The notes beneath the pieces are model-generated. The model did no database searches. It was not told the DNA's origin and saw only the letters and a list, made by a program, of their open reading frames with translations. A DNA stretch of 64,000 nt from Pelargonium tetragonum. Lineage: Eukaryota > Streptophyta > Magnoliopsida > Geraniales > Geraniaceae. The DNA lies in contig JAYMTL010000074.1 in assembly GCA_036897445.1 (NCBI GenBank), positions 30,628 through 94,627 of the forward strand, given 5' to 3'. Numbering within the stretch: the first letter of the stretch is position 1; the number at the start of each line of letters is the position of its first letter. Shown piece after piece: positions 11,750 to 25,174 of the stretch. The position numbers and the translations under genes are program-made.

Positions 11750-14192
11750 TTCTTTTGCTTCTCATAGGATAAACAAGTTTTTAGCTAAGTATTAAGGCCC
11801 GCAAAGGTTTGCTATTCCTTCTTTTTCCTTATCTTATATGGTCCCAATTAAGCTCGCGAAGTATCCTACTAAATTCATTTTTTAGTAATAGAATGATAGT
11901 TTCTGAACTCCTATAATAGCTTGTAAAAGCAAAAATTTACATACGGTAAATTGACAAAAAAGTGGCACATGAGACGTACTTAACTTGGATTAAAGCCCGC
12001 GATATAAAGGACATACAGAAGTCAATTAAACGGATACTTCAAAAAAACCACTGCGTCTAGATTAGACCCTTTAAAGTAGCCCTAAATAAAGATTTTTGTT
12101 ATTAAGTGCCCTTATATAGCTTCAGGGGGAGCTCGAGCGAACAAAAAGAAAAACAAAGGGCATGCTCCTACTGCACTCTATAGGTGACCCTGGACTCTTT
12201 CTTAAATTTGCGGGTTTCCTCTCACTTATATAAGTTTGGTCGAGGGATATAAAAACCCACTAAAGAACTAGGGGGTCTATACTACATCTAAACGCATCTT
12301 TAGCTATTTTATCACCCCCGTATATTTAACGATAAAAGTCTTTACAGCGCTTATCTCAAAGTAAAGCCTTCCTCACTAATTAGGAGATACAAAATGTAAA
12401 CCACAGAAATCTCTACGATAAAAGTTCTTTTATCGAGTAAAATAATAAGTTCTAATTTTTATTAGGTTCCTTCTGTAAACTGTAAAGTATCCAAGAATTG
12501 CGGGCCTAACCTAAAGGCAGAGGAGGAGGCTCTAAAACAATCTTGCCAAACCCCTCGTATTAGCCTGCGTAAGAGAAAAACGAAAGCGTATCTCAAAGAG
12601 AACCTAGACGAGGTATAAAAAAGCATCTAGATTTTACTAGATTTTGTTGTACCTGAACCTTTAGTTTAACTTGGACTTAAAAGGTTTCGCTCCTACTGAT
12701 TTTATCCTTATCAGGCCCTAGCTTGATAGGGTATTACTTTCTTTAAAAGCACTTGCTATACTATATAATATAATAGGAGAATAAAGTCTTCACTCTACGG
12801 AATTAGAGTCTGTGACATTGGATTGGGTTGCCTTGACAGCTCTAAGATTATAGGATTCTTCGACTTTTTTTACAAAGACCTACCATTTATAAATGTTGCA
12901 GGTTCAAAGATTAAGATCCACTGAAACTGAATAAAATGGAATTTCATTTAATGTATCCTCTAACTCCTTTTTTCTGGTACGAAAAACACCTAGTTTACTG
13001 GTTTATAAGCCGTTTAATATAGATGGCATAAAGGATTTCATTTCCTATTCTAAAAGACCCGTGAGGTACTTTTTCGAGTAATTTATTCACTATTCTTAAT
13101 CTTAGAATAACCTATCCTGCTTTTTAATCTTTGTTAATTTACTAGCCATCTCTCCTTTGCATTGAAGTAACTAACTGAGTGTAGGAACACTGCGGAGCTC
13201 TTTTGTGTTAAACTTTATTTTGACCTTAACGTCAAAGTCTAAAAGAGAGGATCCCATATCTAGCTTGTGGGTAGGACTGTGGGCGCCTTACATTGTGTTC
13301 TTGCCTATATTCGTATTATTCTTTGATTAATTTAGTAAAAAAGTTAGGGGCTCCTTAGAAATTATGTTCCCTCTCTCTAGTAAGAAGTTCCCTTTCTGTT
13401 CTCCTGCCTCTTTGTTTTTGTATTAGGTATTGATTTTATTACATAGAAGTCTATAAGTTCTAAAAAAGAAATAAAAGAACTGCTTTTTTTCGAAATTCTT
13501 TATTGTATTGTAAAACTCGATTCGAGAGCATGAAGAAAGAAGTGCGGGTTCAAACCTTAGAGTCACGAGGATTTACCCTTAATCTGTCGCGGGAGGCTAG
13601 CGTTATCTAAAAGGAGCTCCTTAACCAGAAAGCTGAAGGGCCTACAAAGTTTCATTTTATTAACATCTCAAGAGCTTTTCCCAGAGTAAAGACTTTATCA
13701 AGTATTCCGAATGAATATAGTGAGCAGTTTTTCTGTTTCCAAATAGAAGGGAATCATAAGCAAACTTATAAATTTTGTAAAATTTAAAGAAGGCGTTAAA
13801 GCTTTAATTAAGTAAGAATGTATAATCTTGCTATTGGTATACCAGAATTATGGGAAACATACCAAATAGGTAAAAACAAAAATTTAGAGTCTCTTACATA
13901 GCTATCAAATAGCAGCTATAAAAGCATAGGAAAAGTCTAAATTAATTAGAAACCGCCGCCCCTTTTTAATACGCTAAAACGTGACCTAGGATGACTTTTT
14001 TGAAATTTCAAGGTATTTTTAGGTATATTATTAAGAACCCACTTATTACTAGATGACCCCTATACAAGTTTTTATACATGAAAGTAAACAATAAAGGTAT
14101 ACAATTGACATATTCGTTATTCAAGACTCTTTTTATCCTACTTCTAAGACCTTATGAACCTTAGATGGAAAGCCAGACTCTGCAGTAAAAGG

Positions 14193-14202
14193 GGGGATCC
14201 CC
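14193..14202. other. Palindrome GGGGATCCCC
   Basis: Perfect ten-base palindrome, preceded by an A-run and GG and followed by AAAATTTT. It resembles the many GGATCC or GGNNCC cores scattered through the background. Confidence 0.6.
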
Positions 14203-14541
14203 AAAATTTTAGTTGGTTAAATCCCTCTATTTTAATTCATAATAAAGGACTCTATAAATTAGTCAGTCACATTACGTCCGTTGTAACTCTACCCCTATAA
14301 CACTAAAATCTTGAATCGGAAGCTCCTTTATAGAATTAGAAGGTATTCAATTACTTATTTATCGGGAATTAAAAAAGTGCCTTATTAATTTATACCCCCT
14401 ATTAACAGGAGTTAAAAGACATAGAGTTTAAACCCGGGAATCTTAAATAACTACTGAAGCGTTCAACTAAAGTTCATTAAAGCGTAACTACGTTAATGGC
14501 TAAAAGTAATTTCTAAATATGCTCAGGATATTTTGTTTTTA

Positions 14542-14553
14542 AATAAAAAGGGG
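14542..14553 (+). repeat. Polypurine motif AATAAAAAGGGG, copy 2
   Basis: Second exact copy of the 12-mer at 4382. Here it is continued by a further A-run, so it does not lead into a TG-initiated LTR. Possible polypurine-tract relic, weak. Confidence 0.35.
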
Positions 14554-15378
14554 AAAAAGAAAGATACAAAGCTTGACTTACACCGGGCCTTACTTGAGTA
14601 GTCTTAGTTGTTTAAGGTTACTCCTGCTATGCCTTTATCGTTAATGAGCATAGAAGCCTAGAGAAGAGAGTCCTATTTTTGGAACTTTAGTAAGGCATTT
14701 CCGAGGCTTGCAATTATCCTACTTTTTCCGTTGCAAGAGTCCTTAACAAGTAGATATGAATATCTACCTATAAAGCATTTTTAATTCAACAGAAAAAAGG
14801 GTTTTCATAGCATACCTGGGTTGAATCAATTTATCTTAAGTCATTCTATTTTTCTATAGGAAGACATCACTAAAACTAAAAAGGGCGGGAGAGCAGAAAA
14901 ACTCGTGGTGATACATAAAAATCTAGACTTGTAGAGGGATTGCTTTATCAAAGTAAGCTTTCCTTGAAAAAGGGACCCATTTGGCTTATGTAATTGCACT
15001 AACAAAAAAAAGATGTGGAAAGTGAGGACTTTTTAGGTAGAACAAGAATCAGGAAGGACTTAATCATAGATTAGCAAGCACTTTTTAGAATTCCTCTGAG
15101 ATTGGTAGTCAATTAAATGGGATTCTTTGGATTTACTAACTTATATTACACCAGCCCGATTTGCTTTTAAGAATAGAATGGATAAGAGAAGTTTTGAGTT
15201 CGCGCGTTTTGAGATCGAGCCTTTACGGAGCTAGTTTCGAGGAGGAAATTTGCTAAACTGCTATTCAAGATGCCAGTTAACGATTCTAGTTTTGTGGAAT
15301 TCTTCTATATCTAATACGGAGGAGTTTGTTTCTTTTTCCACCGGGTTATTCCCGTTAGTATAGAAAAACCCTTTTGAT

Positions 15379-15408
15379 GGATTATTATGGATTATTAAGG
15401 ATTGATAT
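15379..15408. repeat. Three-unit tandem repeat, 10-base unit
   Basis: Units GGATTATTAT, GGATTATTAA and GGATTGATAT follow one another without gaps. The third has diverged. A minor replication-slippage repeat. Confidence 0.7.
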
Positions 15409-15811
15409 TAATTAGTAAAAATCCTAATTGCAACTTGGTAACCCATTTCTGGAGAGTTCTCAGAAGATAAGAAACTCATTTAATCCTTTGGCAAGGAAAA
15501 GGGTCCTACAATTAGAACTCATGGTATAGCCGAGTTTTAGATCTATAAAAGGGCTTGTGTTGCAGCTTAAAATCCTCTCTCTAATTTCTAACGAGGGATT
15601 CAGGACTCAAAACTCGAGTTGAATCTATGCTTTTTTGTTAACAGCTAGGGGTTTCTATTGAAAGAAGTTGCAATCTTTTCAATCAGGATACTGTTTACTA
15701 TCAATTCCATTGTAGGTTTAGTAAGCAGCTTAACTTGAGTGCAGAGTAGATCTTAGAATCTCGCAAAAAATGAGACTTAGTATACTAGAATGAAGTAAAC
15801 AAATGCTAGAC

Positions 15812-15824
15812 CCGGGGCCCCCGG
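15812..15824. other. GC-only inverted repeat CCGGGG-C-CCCCGG
   Basis: A 13-base block of pure G and C with a one-base centre, in flanks that are mostly A and T. It is among the most GC-dense blocks in the window. Confidence 0.6.
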
Positions 15825-16100
15825 ATATGTACAGCTCGCTTAAGGGTTGTAGCAAGTCTTACTAGGATAAAGTCAGTGCTTAGTCATTCTCACAGGGTAC
15901 CTTTCACTTTCGATTCAGATAAAATTCCTAGAAAGGGAGAGCGTAGTTTATCCTCTTTCATATATTATATACCTTTCCAACTTGGTTTTTTATATCTGTA
16001 AAGCTAGCAGTGGATTCGGAAGATGCCTGAAATTAGAAACCTGATTAGCTGCCCTTATATACTTGGAGTACCTTTCGTCAGTTCTAAACAAAAGAAACGT

Positions 16101-16126
16101 GGGCCTATATACAAGACCGTAGGCCC
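16101..16126. other. Hairpin, 7-bp stem GGGCCTA/TAGGCCC
   Basis: Perfect seven-base stem around a twelve-base loop, with no T-run after it. Structure only; no gene adjoins it. Confidence 0.55.
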
Positions 16127-16826
16127 GGCTCTCTAACCCATTTAACATGAAGACTTAAAGTAAAGTTGACTGAGTAGCTTTTTGTATAGTGTGATCTTCT
16201 ATTTATTAAGGTCTCTCCTTTTAGGAATTTCTCTAGCTAAAGCTTGCCTAAATTCTGATATTCCTTAAGAGTCAGTCGTTATTTCCAATTGTAAATCCCA
16301 GATAAAAGAGAGAATTCTTGAGATGAGTCCTTTTCTTTTTTTAACAAGTCTCAACTAAGTAGTAAAATCCTTGCCCGTTTTCCTAAGAAGGATTTATATA
16401 AGCTAGCAAACTCAACTCAGCAACGGCACCAAAGGAGGGGATCAGGTTCTTCTAAAGTTATGAATTACTTCATTGCTCGGAGCTTTAAAAAAGCTAACAA
16501 AAGTGAATATTCACATCTTACCTGCCTTTCAGAGGCCAGAATGAGAAGAAAAGCACATTTAAAAGATCTAGAAACTCGTGGGGCTCAACGGGATACCTTC
16601 TACTTTATGTTAAACTAGAAAAAGGATGGCTAAAGGGTTTTTTATTAGTATACCTCCCTGCTCCTATTGAAAGAAATGCCCAAGTAAGAACGAAAGGGGT
16701 GAACTTCGGATCAACCCTAAACGAGACGGGGCAGTTGATCTAAGACAGCTTGGCTAAGGAGTCAAAGATAGAGCTATTCATGGCTTTTGCTTTCAATGGA
16801 CGCCCCTCTATGCGAAATTCCTCGGG

Positions 16827-16846
16827 TCTTTCTTCTTTCTTTCTTT
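16827..16846 (+). repeat. Polypyrimidine TTTC/TTC run
   Basis: Twenty bases made only of T and C, largely repeats of TTC and TTTC, a simple-sequence tract. Confidence 0.6.
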
Positions 16847-18860
16847 ACTATCTCGATTTCAATTGAGTATTAGTCATTTGTAATATACTACACTCTTGCT
16901 CTTGGTATGCTATGCTCCTGTAGTTATCAGACTTGCGTTGAATGCTATGCTGTATGCCCAATAAAAGTTCTAATTATAGCATTGTCAAATTTCCAATATT
17001 AATATTAAAGGCAAGGGCTTTCTCTATAAAGAAGTAGATGGCATTTAGCTATTCTAGTTGGGTTGACTACGGGTAGAGTCGGATATTTTAAGGTATATTC
17101 TCGATTGCATGCTATGTAATTAAGTTAAAAAGCTTTTTGAATAAAGTTACTATGCCTTGATTAATTGTGTAAACTGTTTAGTGGATATTACAACGAAACT
17201 CCTAAGAACTAAGAAAGGATACCCCTCACAGAGTAGAAAATCCCTGCTAACTACTCTACATCAGACTGCAAATGCACCCTATATTAAGTAAGATAAGAGG
17301 GGCTCTCTATCTTTGTTAGCTTTGTTAGAGTCTAAGATTTGTAGATAGAAGCGGTAAATAGAGTCCGGGACTTGTAATACACGAGGTAATCATGAATGCG
17401 ACTTCTTTTTTGGAATCATTAGCTTTAAAGTTTACCTTAGAACCTGCCTGATAGAATTTTTTTTTAGAATAAAATTTCTTAATAATGCATGAAATTTAAG
17501 ATAGTATATCCGTGAATGGGCATTTGTGTTTTAGCTCGCGAGAAAGGCCATAGAATCCTTCTTAATAAAAATTCATTCTTAGGTTAGGTATCCCTTTGTA
17601 ACCTACAAAAGACTTCAAAATTATAGCTTATTTATTTACGATCCTGGAACTTAAAGTGAAGTTAATCAGAATGAAAATCTTTTCCTCTATTATTAATTTA
17701 GACTTTTTATTTTAGCAGGAGCTTCTTTATTAACAGAAATTTCTTTGCCAAGGCTTTTTCAGAAATCCGAGATATAAATTAGAAAGTGAGCAACACACGT
17801 ACATCTTGCGGCTAGAGGCTCCCCTAAAATTTAGATTGTTCTGTAGTTTTTGTTTTTTACTCCCATGGCACTCCTCAGAAAGAATCCCTTAATATATTTT
17901 GCACGCTGTATATGGGTTCCTTCTTCACTAAAAACCTCTTGGTATTAAAAAAGTATAGGACAGTATAAAAGGATCCCCGTATGTTCATATGAGTCGTCTA
18001 GAATTAGCCAGCCCTAAAAATTTTATAATATATAAAGAATCGACCATTATATGCGAATTTTGCCTAGCCTAATAAGCTACCCAGTTAATTCAATAGCGAT
18101 TGCTTTCCAAACTCATTCCATTTTAATACAAAGTCAAGTTTTTGAAGGAAAAAGAATAGCCTCTAGGGTAGGAAGTCCCCACGAGATACTCTAGATAGTT
18201 GAAACTTTCAAATTTTTTGTTGGTTTAGGAGCTTTTGGTTTATACTCATACGAATTTGATATTCCATTAGAGTTTTTCTTGGATTGCTTGTAGCAGAAGT
18301 TTGACCTAATAACTAATAAAATAAGGGGTGCTCTCTATAGCCTTATCCTGGGATATATGAACTTTCTGTCTGGGCCCTATACTTTTCTCTTTTATAACCT
18401 GCTTTAAAAGGAAACCTTTCATTTTTCAAGTCAAGCAAGATAAAACTGTAAGTAAACTTTTTGGATTTCAAGATTTCAAGAAGGATTTAACAAAAACCAA
18501 CACAGGGATAACCCCTTTGCCGAGGCACCGCTACCTCACTTACCAGGATACTGCCTCTTTCTCTTAATCCAAGAACTACGCTTTTATGAAACAAAAAAGC
18601 CATAAGCAATTTCTTTCTAGGTTCTTTTTGTGTTTTGGCCTTTTTCATCAAGTTCAAATTAATTTGAACTATTCAGAATAAACCCTAACTTGCTAAATTA
18701 AAGAAATTATCCTGAAAGTCTTTGTCTTCCGGGGTGACTTCAAAAACTTAAAGAGTGCACATCCCTTAAAGCATTCAAAATAAGGGTATTGGGGATTCCT
18801 ATAAATTTGTTATTCTTTAGCTTGTCAAAGTTATTAGACGAGTTGCACTGAATTTAAACA

Positions 18861-18875
18861 GGTAATGTAATTAAG
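18861..18875 (+). repeat. 15-base motif, TAA form, copy 1
   Basis: GGTAATGTAATTAAG, one of four exact copies in the window (also 25785, 61145 and 62688 on the minus strand). Flanks on either side are unrelated to those of the other copies, so only the short core is shared. Confidence 0.65.
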
Positions 18876-20429
18876 GTATTCCTTATTTAGGGGAGGCGGC
18901 AGGAAAAGTTTGCATGCATTTAAAGTCCGTCTTGTCTCTTTATTCGGAAAAAATAGGGAACTCTATTAACTCTGTATTTCTTCGTTCTTATAACTAAAAC
19001 AACTATGCACTTAGCTTAAGGAGAACTCTTTCCCACTTATTCTTTATTTACACTACTCTATGAAATTGATAGCAATCCTGCCCTTACAAAACCTGTATAA
19101 GGTATAAGAGCCAAGCTACAACTACAAATTTATTTACTTATTGTAAAGCCCCGGTAGGGAGCCTTTTTTTATTCTTTAATTGCCTTTTTATCTACCTTTA
19201 GTTTCTGCCTTTAACTTACTTTCACGAGTCCCTAACTTTATCTTGGCATATTACTTCTTATATATATGCGGTGCACCACGCCTTAGCATCTTATTTTGGT
19301 TTATGGAGCTTATAGAGTCTGCCCTACATTATAGAACCTGTTTCATTCATAAGTAAAATACAAAGATTTTAGCTCCGCCGACTAATAAGGTAACCCCTAC
19401 GGACTTGTAAAATAAAAAATCTAGCCTGGCTTCTCACCTTGCTATTAAAAGTTCTTTATAAAACCTTATCTGAACCTATAACTTTCCTACTTCCTACTAC
19501 TGTGTTATCTTATAATTAAAGCTTACCCTGAAAACTTTAGAGTCATAATATGTACCCAGATGGAGTCACTCAATATCATTTGCTTCTTTAAAGGTGGGAG
19601 GTACTATAGCAAAAATAAGAAAAAACTAAAAAGGGTAGAATATTTATAAATGAGTACTTGATATAAACCGGGAGTCCTTTTTATTCTAAAATTAGACAGG
19701 AGCCCCTATAAATGAAATGAAAATGGATTTGGCTGCAATCGAGCATTCCTAAAAAAATGTTTTAAGATGGAGCTTGCTGGCATAACTAGTAATCCTTATA
19801 TCTTATACATAAAAGGGGTTCCTCCTTGTTAAAATAGCCCCAAAACCACTTGGAAATAGTCAATTTTTTATTCCACTCCAAGATAAACTACATTATAATT
19901 ATAGATTTTGAGCAACTCTGCGTATAGTTAAATTAGAGTTTTTGTACGCAATGCTTTTTTTAGGAGTAAGAAATATTTACCGTTTAAGATAGAGTGCCCT
20001 TGAGCTTTCAGTTAAATAGGACTGTCCAGGGAGTCTAAAATGAAGAGGGCAGTTAGTAAATTCTATGGAGTGCCTATGCCTTGCTTACTCCTTTGCACCT
20101 ATAATCCAGAAATGGGAATGAAATTCGTAAAAACTCGGGAAAGATTTTCTAACCTATATTTCGGAATTTAAGAATTAAAGTAAAAAGGCGAACATTTCGA
20201 AAGTTAGTTTTCCTTCGGGTAAAGGCTAAAGACATAAAACTGAGTGCAAAAGACTTTTAAATGCCTGACACTCTCACAACACGCGGACCCCTATCTGCAG
20301 CATCTCATACCTTGTTGACTAACCTTTGGGATTTAATGTATAAAGGAGAAAGTACTCGCCTAATGAACTAGGAAACATAGCTATCTGTTAAATAAAAGAA
20401 TTTTACCTGGAGTTTAGTATCTATTTGTA

Positions 20430-20893
20430 CGAGATAGTTCTAATTGTATTACGGATGACCCCCTGTCCCTTCTTGTTGTAAAGATAGCTATTCTTGTTAG
20501 AGTCTTTTTGTAGCCTGTACTTACTAATAGGATTTGGTCCTGTTAGGAGTGATTATAGTCTTGTGAGGATTCTTAGTTGTCAGTTCCTTTTTCCTCAGTC
20601 TTTCTTCCCAATTTGTACTGGTTTTTACTGGTTAGAGTTATTCCAAAGCACTTTCATTATCTTTATTAGTCACTATTTATCGTGGATACTTAGAGTAAGG
20701 CAGTACAGGGAAGACCTAGCTATCAAGAACAAGAAGACTAAGCTAATACAGAGTATAGGTACGAAGGCAGGTAATACAACTAATACAAGGAAAGGGTATT
20801 ATGAATTATGAGACTTATTAAGATTAGTACAATACATGAGGAATAAGGAAGCAGGCAGTAGGTGGTTGTCCCTAACTCAAAGAGGTAGCGTTT
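20430..20893 (+). pseudogene. Coding-like fragment, longest standard frame (island C)
   Basis: Contains the longest standard-code frame in the window, 105 codons at 20494-20811, opening at TTG. If TGA is read through as Trp it runs to a TAA at about 20893 (133 codons). The N-terminal half is hydrophobic with aromatic residues (for example FYWLELFQSTFIIFISHYL); the C-terminal half is basic and polar (RVRQYREDLAIKNKKTKLIQ then a Thr/Asn/Lys-rich tail). That change from membrane-like to soluble is more gene-like than most frames here. There is no ATG and no recognisable family, and a 105-codon frame is within chance for 64 kb. A small anchored membrane protein or the remnant of a longer reading frame are both possible. 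Confidence 0.25.
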
Positions 20894-23800
20894 AACGTGC
20901 AAAAATGAGGAAAACCACTTCTATAGAAGAAATCCATCTTTCTGTGAACCGTCTTTCAGCGCCTGGTTTAAGGACTTTTCTCCCAGAAAAGCTTCTAGAG
21001 AAATCCAAAAATTTACCTTGTTAATTAAGGCATATGCACAAACAAGGAAAGAAAACCCCCTTTAAAGACAGAATTACTAGGATTTCTTCTTTCTTCCAGC
21101 TATTTCTATTAAGTATGACTTTGGTGGTAGTTAAAAGGGAACTTCAACTTCAGGAATAAATAAAAAGACTCTTTATTTACATAAGTAACAGATTCGCTTT
21201 ATACCTTAGCGACTGGCTTTTCTCTTTTCTAAGGGCTTTACGGCAGAAACAGAAGCTTTATAGTTATAGGAACTTCCTCACAAATCTATGGGAAAAGGGC
21301 TTCTATTAGGAGGACCCAGTTTTCTATTTTGCTATTCCTGTACTTCATTTCGATATTCCTGGGGCTACCAAAAGTAAACCGGGGGAGCTTAACCTAAAAA
21401 CCTTTCAAATCCAAATAGAATGGAATATTTCTTTTATTTACTCAAATTATTATACATTATAAAGTAACTTTACCTTGAATGAGTCGACTTTTGGAATTGG
21501 ATTCACACCTTTCTTTCTTAAGAACTAACCCAATATGTTATAATAAGCTATCTTAAGTCTCCACCAACCCCGAAGCCCACTCGTTTATAAAAAAAGTAGA
21601 AAGCCTTTATCCTTAACATTTAAATTCTTAGTGATGAAACCCGAAATTAGAACTAAGTCAAAATCTATATTCTTCTCATGATACATAAAAAGTTGACTAG
21701 TATAAGGGAGCCAAAACCCCGCTCAAAACCAGTACTACAGGGATCCGTTGAGAAAGCAGGGTAAGATTGCGTTTAAAGATTGGGCATCCATACCATAATA
21801 GCCGAGCTCTCTCTCTTAATACACAAATAGAGCATTTTTTATGTACAACACCCCAAGAGGCACCCCGATTTTTTATAAAGTATTAAATTCACTTTTATTT
21901 TAGCCTCTTTACCCTTAATAAGGTGTTTTCTTCTAAAACTCAAAGTCTTTCTTGTTCAGAAAAGTGAAAGCAAAAGCTTCCTTACTTCATATAAACTGAG
22001 AGTACCCCTAAAAAAGGGTTCTGAAACTACTCCTTCTAATTGCACTTCGGTTGAGTTTCAATTTTGTTTACTTACAGTTTATCGGGACTCTCCTCTAGTT
22101 TATAGTTGAAGGTATCATTTTCGAAGCACTCTCAGAGTAAAGAGCAGAGAATTTTATTCAATACAACTTTTCTCAATTTGTAAGAAAAAGGATCCCTATA
22201 GCTTTTTAGATGCCCAAGTTACGATCTAAGTTACTCAAAGAAGGAATATCCGGAGCTTTTTTTGAATGCTTTTCATAATTTGCCACGAGACCTCTCCCAA
22301 AAGGGTCATAAATTCTTTTTAAAGAATCTAAGGGTCCTACGCCCTCTTCGGTAGCCTATAATTTATTTAATACCAGGAAAAGTAGAACCTTGAATCTTTT
22401 CGATATAGAAATAGAACGGGATCCCTACCTAAAAAAAGGCCTAATTCGTAAGTTAGGGGGCCGAGTAAGACTTATTTGTATCTTAGCTCATGAATATGCA
22501 TTTGAAAAAATCCAGTTATTTATTAATTTGGGCTTCGAGGTATGGGATTGTCAGCTCGGGGTTTTATTACCTTTCTAAAGAGTAATCCCGGGAGGGGAAT
22601 TTCTGTCTGTAAATGTATTTATCAAAAGAATTCTACTAAACTTAAGCTGTAAATTGAAACCATAGAATATGGGACCTTTTGACTTTTATTCCACAAATTA
22701 TCTATTCCTTAATATAAAGAGCGCACACCGAAGCCTTTGAGCAAGCTTTTGAGTAGAATACATACGGATAATACTCAAATTGCTATTTTATTTGAATTGA
22801 GCGATAAGGACTCTTGTTTAGATAGAACAAATCCCATGGTCTACAAGTTGGGATACCTGCGTACAAAAATCCTTTTATAAAAACAATAATGAATCCCACT
22901 GCCTACTCCCCTTTATAAAAGTTTGCTGTACGGCCTTTTTCGATGCAAATAACAGGGTTTTGAAGCCCTTGCGTTAACCTTTTTTAGCAGAGTTTTCTTC
23001 CCCTCTTTGATACTACAACAAGTTATTACATTACGGGCCCTTACTTATTAAGAGACTCTTTTACAATCTCTGGTTCTGATACGGCACCTCTACCAAGTTG
23101 GTAAAACTGTGGAAGGAAAAAGCATAACAAGTTGACTACATCTTATTTTCGCTTTTTTTGAACACTTTTAAAGGATGCTCAGAAAAAAAAAGAATAACAA
23201 AAATTTTTATCTATCGAGTCCCTACAAATTTAATAGGAAACCCTTGATTAACGAAGGTTTTAGAAAAGTTCTAGGTATTGGGATAGGTACTAACACTCTC
23301 TGGTGGGGATTCTAGAACTTCTAATTAGTCAAGGTCAAGGCATAGAAAGACGCAAAAGGAGTAAGAGTCTGCTTTCATTTAAACCCCTTTTTCTAATTTT
23401 AAGACTAAGATAAATAAGGAAGAATTTATAGAATATATGAGTTTCGCGAGAAAAGAATTTTCCGTAAATAAAACAAGTCGAGGTGTTTGCTTACCTCTTA
23501 CAGTACCGAGGGATATAATATAGAAAAGAAAGAGCTTCTGGTTTCTAAAAAGCCTTAAGAAAAGCGGAGGAGGAATTCCTTTATAAGAGTCTAGTCTTTG
23601 TAATTACAAGTTTGTACGAGAATTGATATGGAGGAAGTAAACGAGGTCCTATTCCTAAAGTGAAGCCTTTTGTTTGTAGTTTGACTATCTGATCAGGTGT
23701 AAGTAGTCAGTCACAAGGAACTAAAATAGGCGCGATTTCTTAACAAGGAGTACTAAAAGGGGAAGGGCCTAAGTTTTCACGTTTTTCAATTCTTATTATT

Positions 23801-24640
23801 AAGGTAAGGTGTAAATATATAGAATATAGAGTTAAAGTCAGTTTTGCCCCTCACTTTTCAGTCTAGTTATTTGGTCAATTAAAGTAAAGGAGGAAGTTTA
23901 GTCGGGGAAGCAGAGTCGCTTAGAAAGCTTTCCTAGTTTTAGATAGGTTTCTCGTTTCGGATTATAAGTAATAATCTCACTCTAAAACCAAAGCTCGCGG
24001 TAAGGACACATAAAGTCTTTTGTAGACCTTAGGGACAATTTACTATTGTCGTAGCTCCTTTAGGGCCTAAAGAAAAAAAGGGGGGTGCAAAGCAAATAAA
24101 AGAAGATTTTCAGTAGGTTAATTGTGTAAGTTTTTCAGGCAAGTCAAGGTGGGAATTACGTATTATACTTTAAACACCTCTACTCTTGCTTTAGCTCTCT
24201 AAATAGCACATCAACAAGCTTTAACGTCATACAATACCTTTTGTAAACTGATAAAAAAGTAAGAAACCCGGCGTTAAATACAACTCCACAATTGAAAGTT
24301 TATCCTAATTCATAATTCCTAGGACTCCTTAAATGAAACTTACAATCTTTTTCTTACAAAAACCTGTACCAAAAGGGCAAGACGTGATTGACACAAGAAA
24401 TTACACTTACGTACCGGGACCCTACATTAATATTTAACAAAAGTGCTTTATATTCCTATTTCAAGACGGACCCTAATGCAATAAATATAAGAAAAACCCA
24501 AGTCTGCAGAGGTGCTAAATTCTGCACTAGAGCGATAAACCTGGAGTTACTTAAAATCAAGCTCTGAATCCAAAGGATTGCCTTATTTCGTAAATTCGTA
24601 AATACCACCTTTAATTATTAATGAATTGAATGAAATAGAA
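20894..24640. other. Gene-free background
   Basis: No supported coding region or RNA. A 62-codon frame at 22390-22578 opens at TTG and shows nothing recognisable. Scattered GC-cored words and A-run/G-run words of the general background type occur throughout. Confidence 0.6.
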
Positions 24641-24701
24641 AAGCTTCTGTAAGGAGTAGATTCTTAGTGGTACTGTTAGAGTTTTCTGTCAGGAGCCCTT
24701 T

Positions 24702-24911
24702 ATGCATATGAAGACTCAGCCATCGACTATTATACTACAAGCGGGCAAACCCCAAACTTTTGGTAGATTAGATACGCCTACGGGGATACCTGTTCCTAAT
24801 GTGAAGTCGGCGTATCTTCTAAAAGACTTTAGCCGAGCGGGCTCGAACCTAGAAATTCCCGTCAAAATTAGATTGAGATTTTTTAATCCAATACCTACGC
24901 AACTCCCATAA
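24702..24911 (+). CDS. Small ATG-initiated frame, 69 codons, unknown
   Basis: One of few frames here that starts with ATG (24702) and reads like a soluble protein: early Thr/Gln-rich segment, a Thr-Pro-Thr-Gly-Ile-Pro-Val-Pro loop in the middle, then a mixed charged part (SAYLLKDFSRAGSNLEIPV) and a basic end. The TAA stop lies in the loop of a perfect 8-bp hairpin at 24899-24920. If that TAA is read as Gln the frame continues for about 24 polar codons to a TGA. CpA is less depleted here than in the islands. It may be part of a larger decayed gene covering 24.7-25.6 kb, since three further frames of 61-66 codons are packed into this kilobase. Chance remains likely at this length. Confidence 0.2.
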   Translation: MHMKTQPSTIILQAGKPQTFGRLDTPTGIPVPNVKSAYLLKDFSRAGSNLEIPVKIRLRFFNPIPTQLP

Positions 24912-24920
24912 AGGAGTTGC
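24899..24920 (+). other. Hairpin, 8-bp stem at the end of the 24702 frame
   Basis: GCAACTCC and GGAGTTGC pair perfectly around the loop CATAAA, which holds the stop codon of the small frame. Position suggests a terminator or 3'-end structure, but no T-run follows and around twenty stems of this quality are expected by chance in the window. Confidence 0.35.
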
Positions 24921-25174
24921 CCTGATCAAGATACAATTGAAAAGTCTCCTACAACTGTAAATACCTCACAGCTTTTGGGGTGAGAGAGAACCTTATCTCT
25001 AAAAGCTGGCCCAAAGTTAAAGAGTAATTTATCCTGTTTATTCTGATATGCCTTTTCTGAGTAAACACAAGATAGGGAATAACAAGAAAATTCCTGTAGG
25101 CGAACCACCAGAACAAGCCTAGGCAAGAGATTTTTTTACCTTTTTTAGCCTTTTAACTCGAATAGAAATTCTAA

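Larger units (their letters stand above)
9888..20429. other. Gene-free background, 10.5 kb
   Basis: The longest island-free stretch in the first third of the window. No coding region or RNA gene can be supported; a TTG-initiated 65-codon frame at 10138-10335 shows nothing recognisable. It holds several GC-cored palindromes (11193, 14193, 15812, 16101), a three-unit tandem repeat at 15379, a polypyrimidine run at 16827, one polypurine tract at 14542 and two copies of the 15-base motif (11735, 18861). A hand count over 15001-15360 gave TpA 29, ApT 27, CpA 12, TpG 17, ApC 14, GpT 17, weakly RIP-like. Confidence 0.6.
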
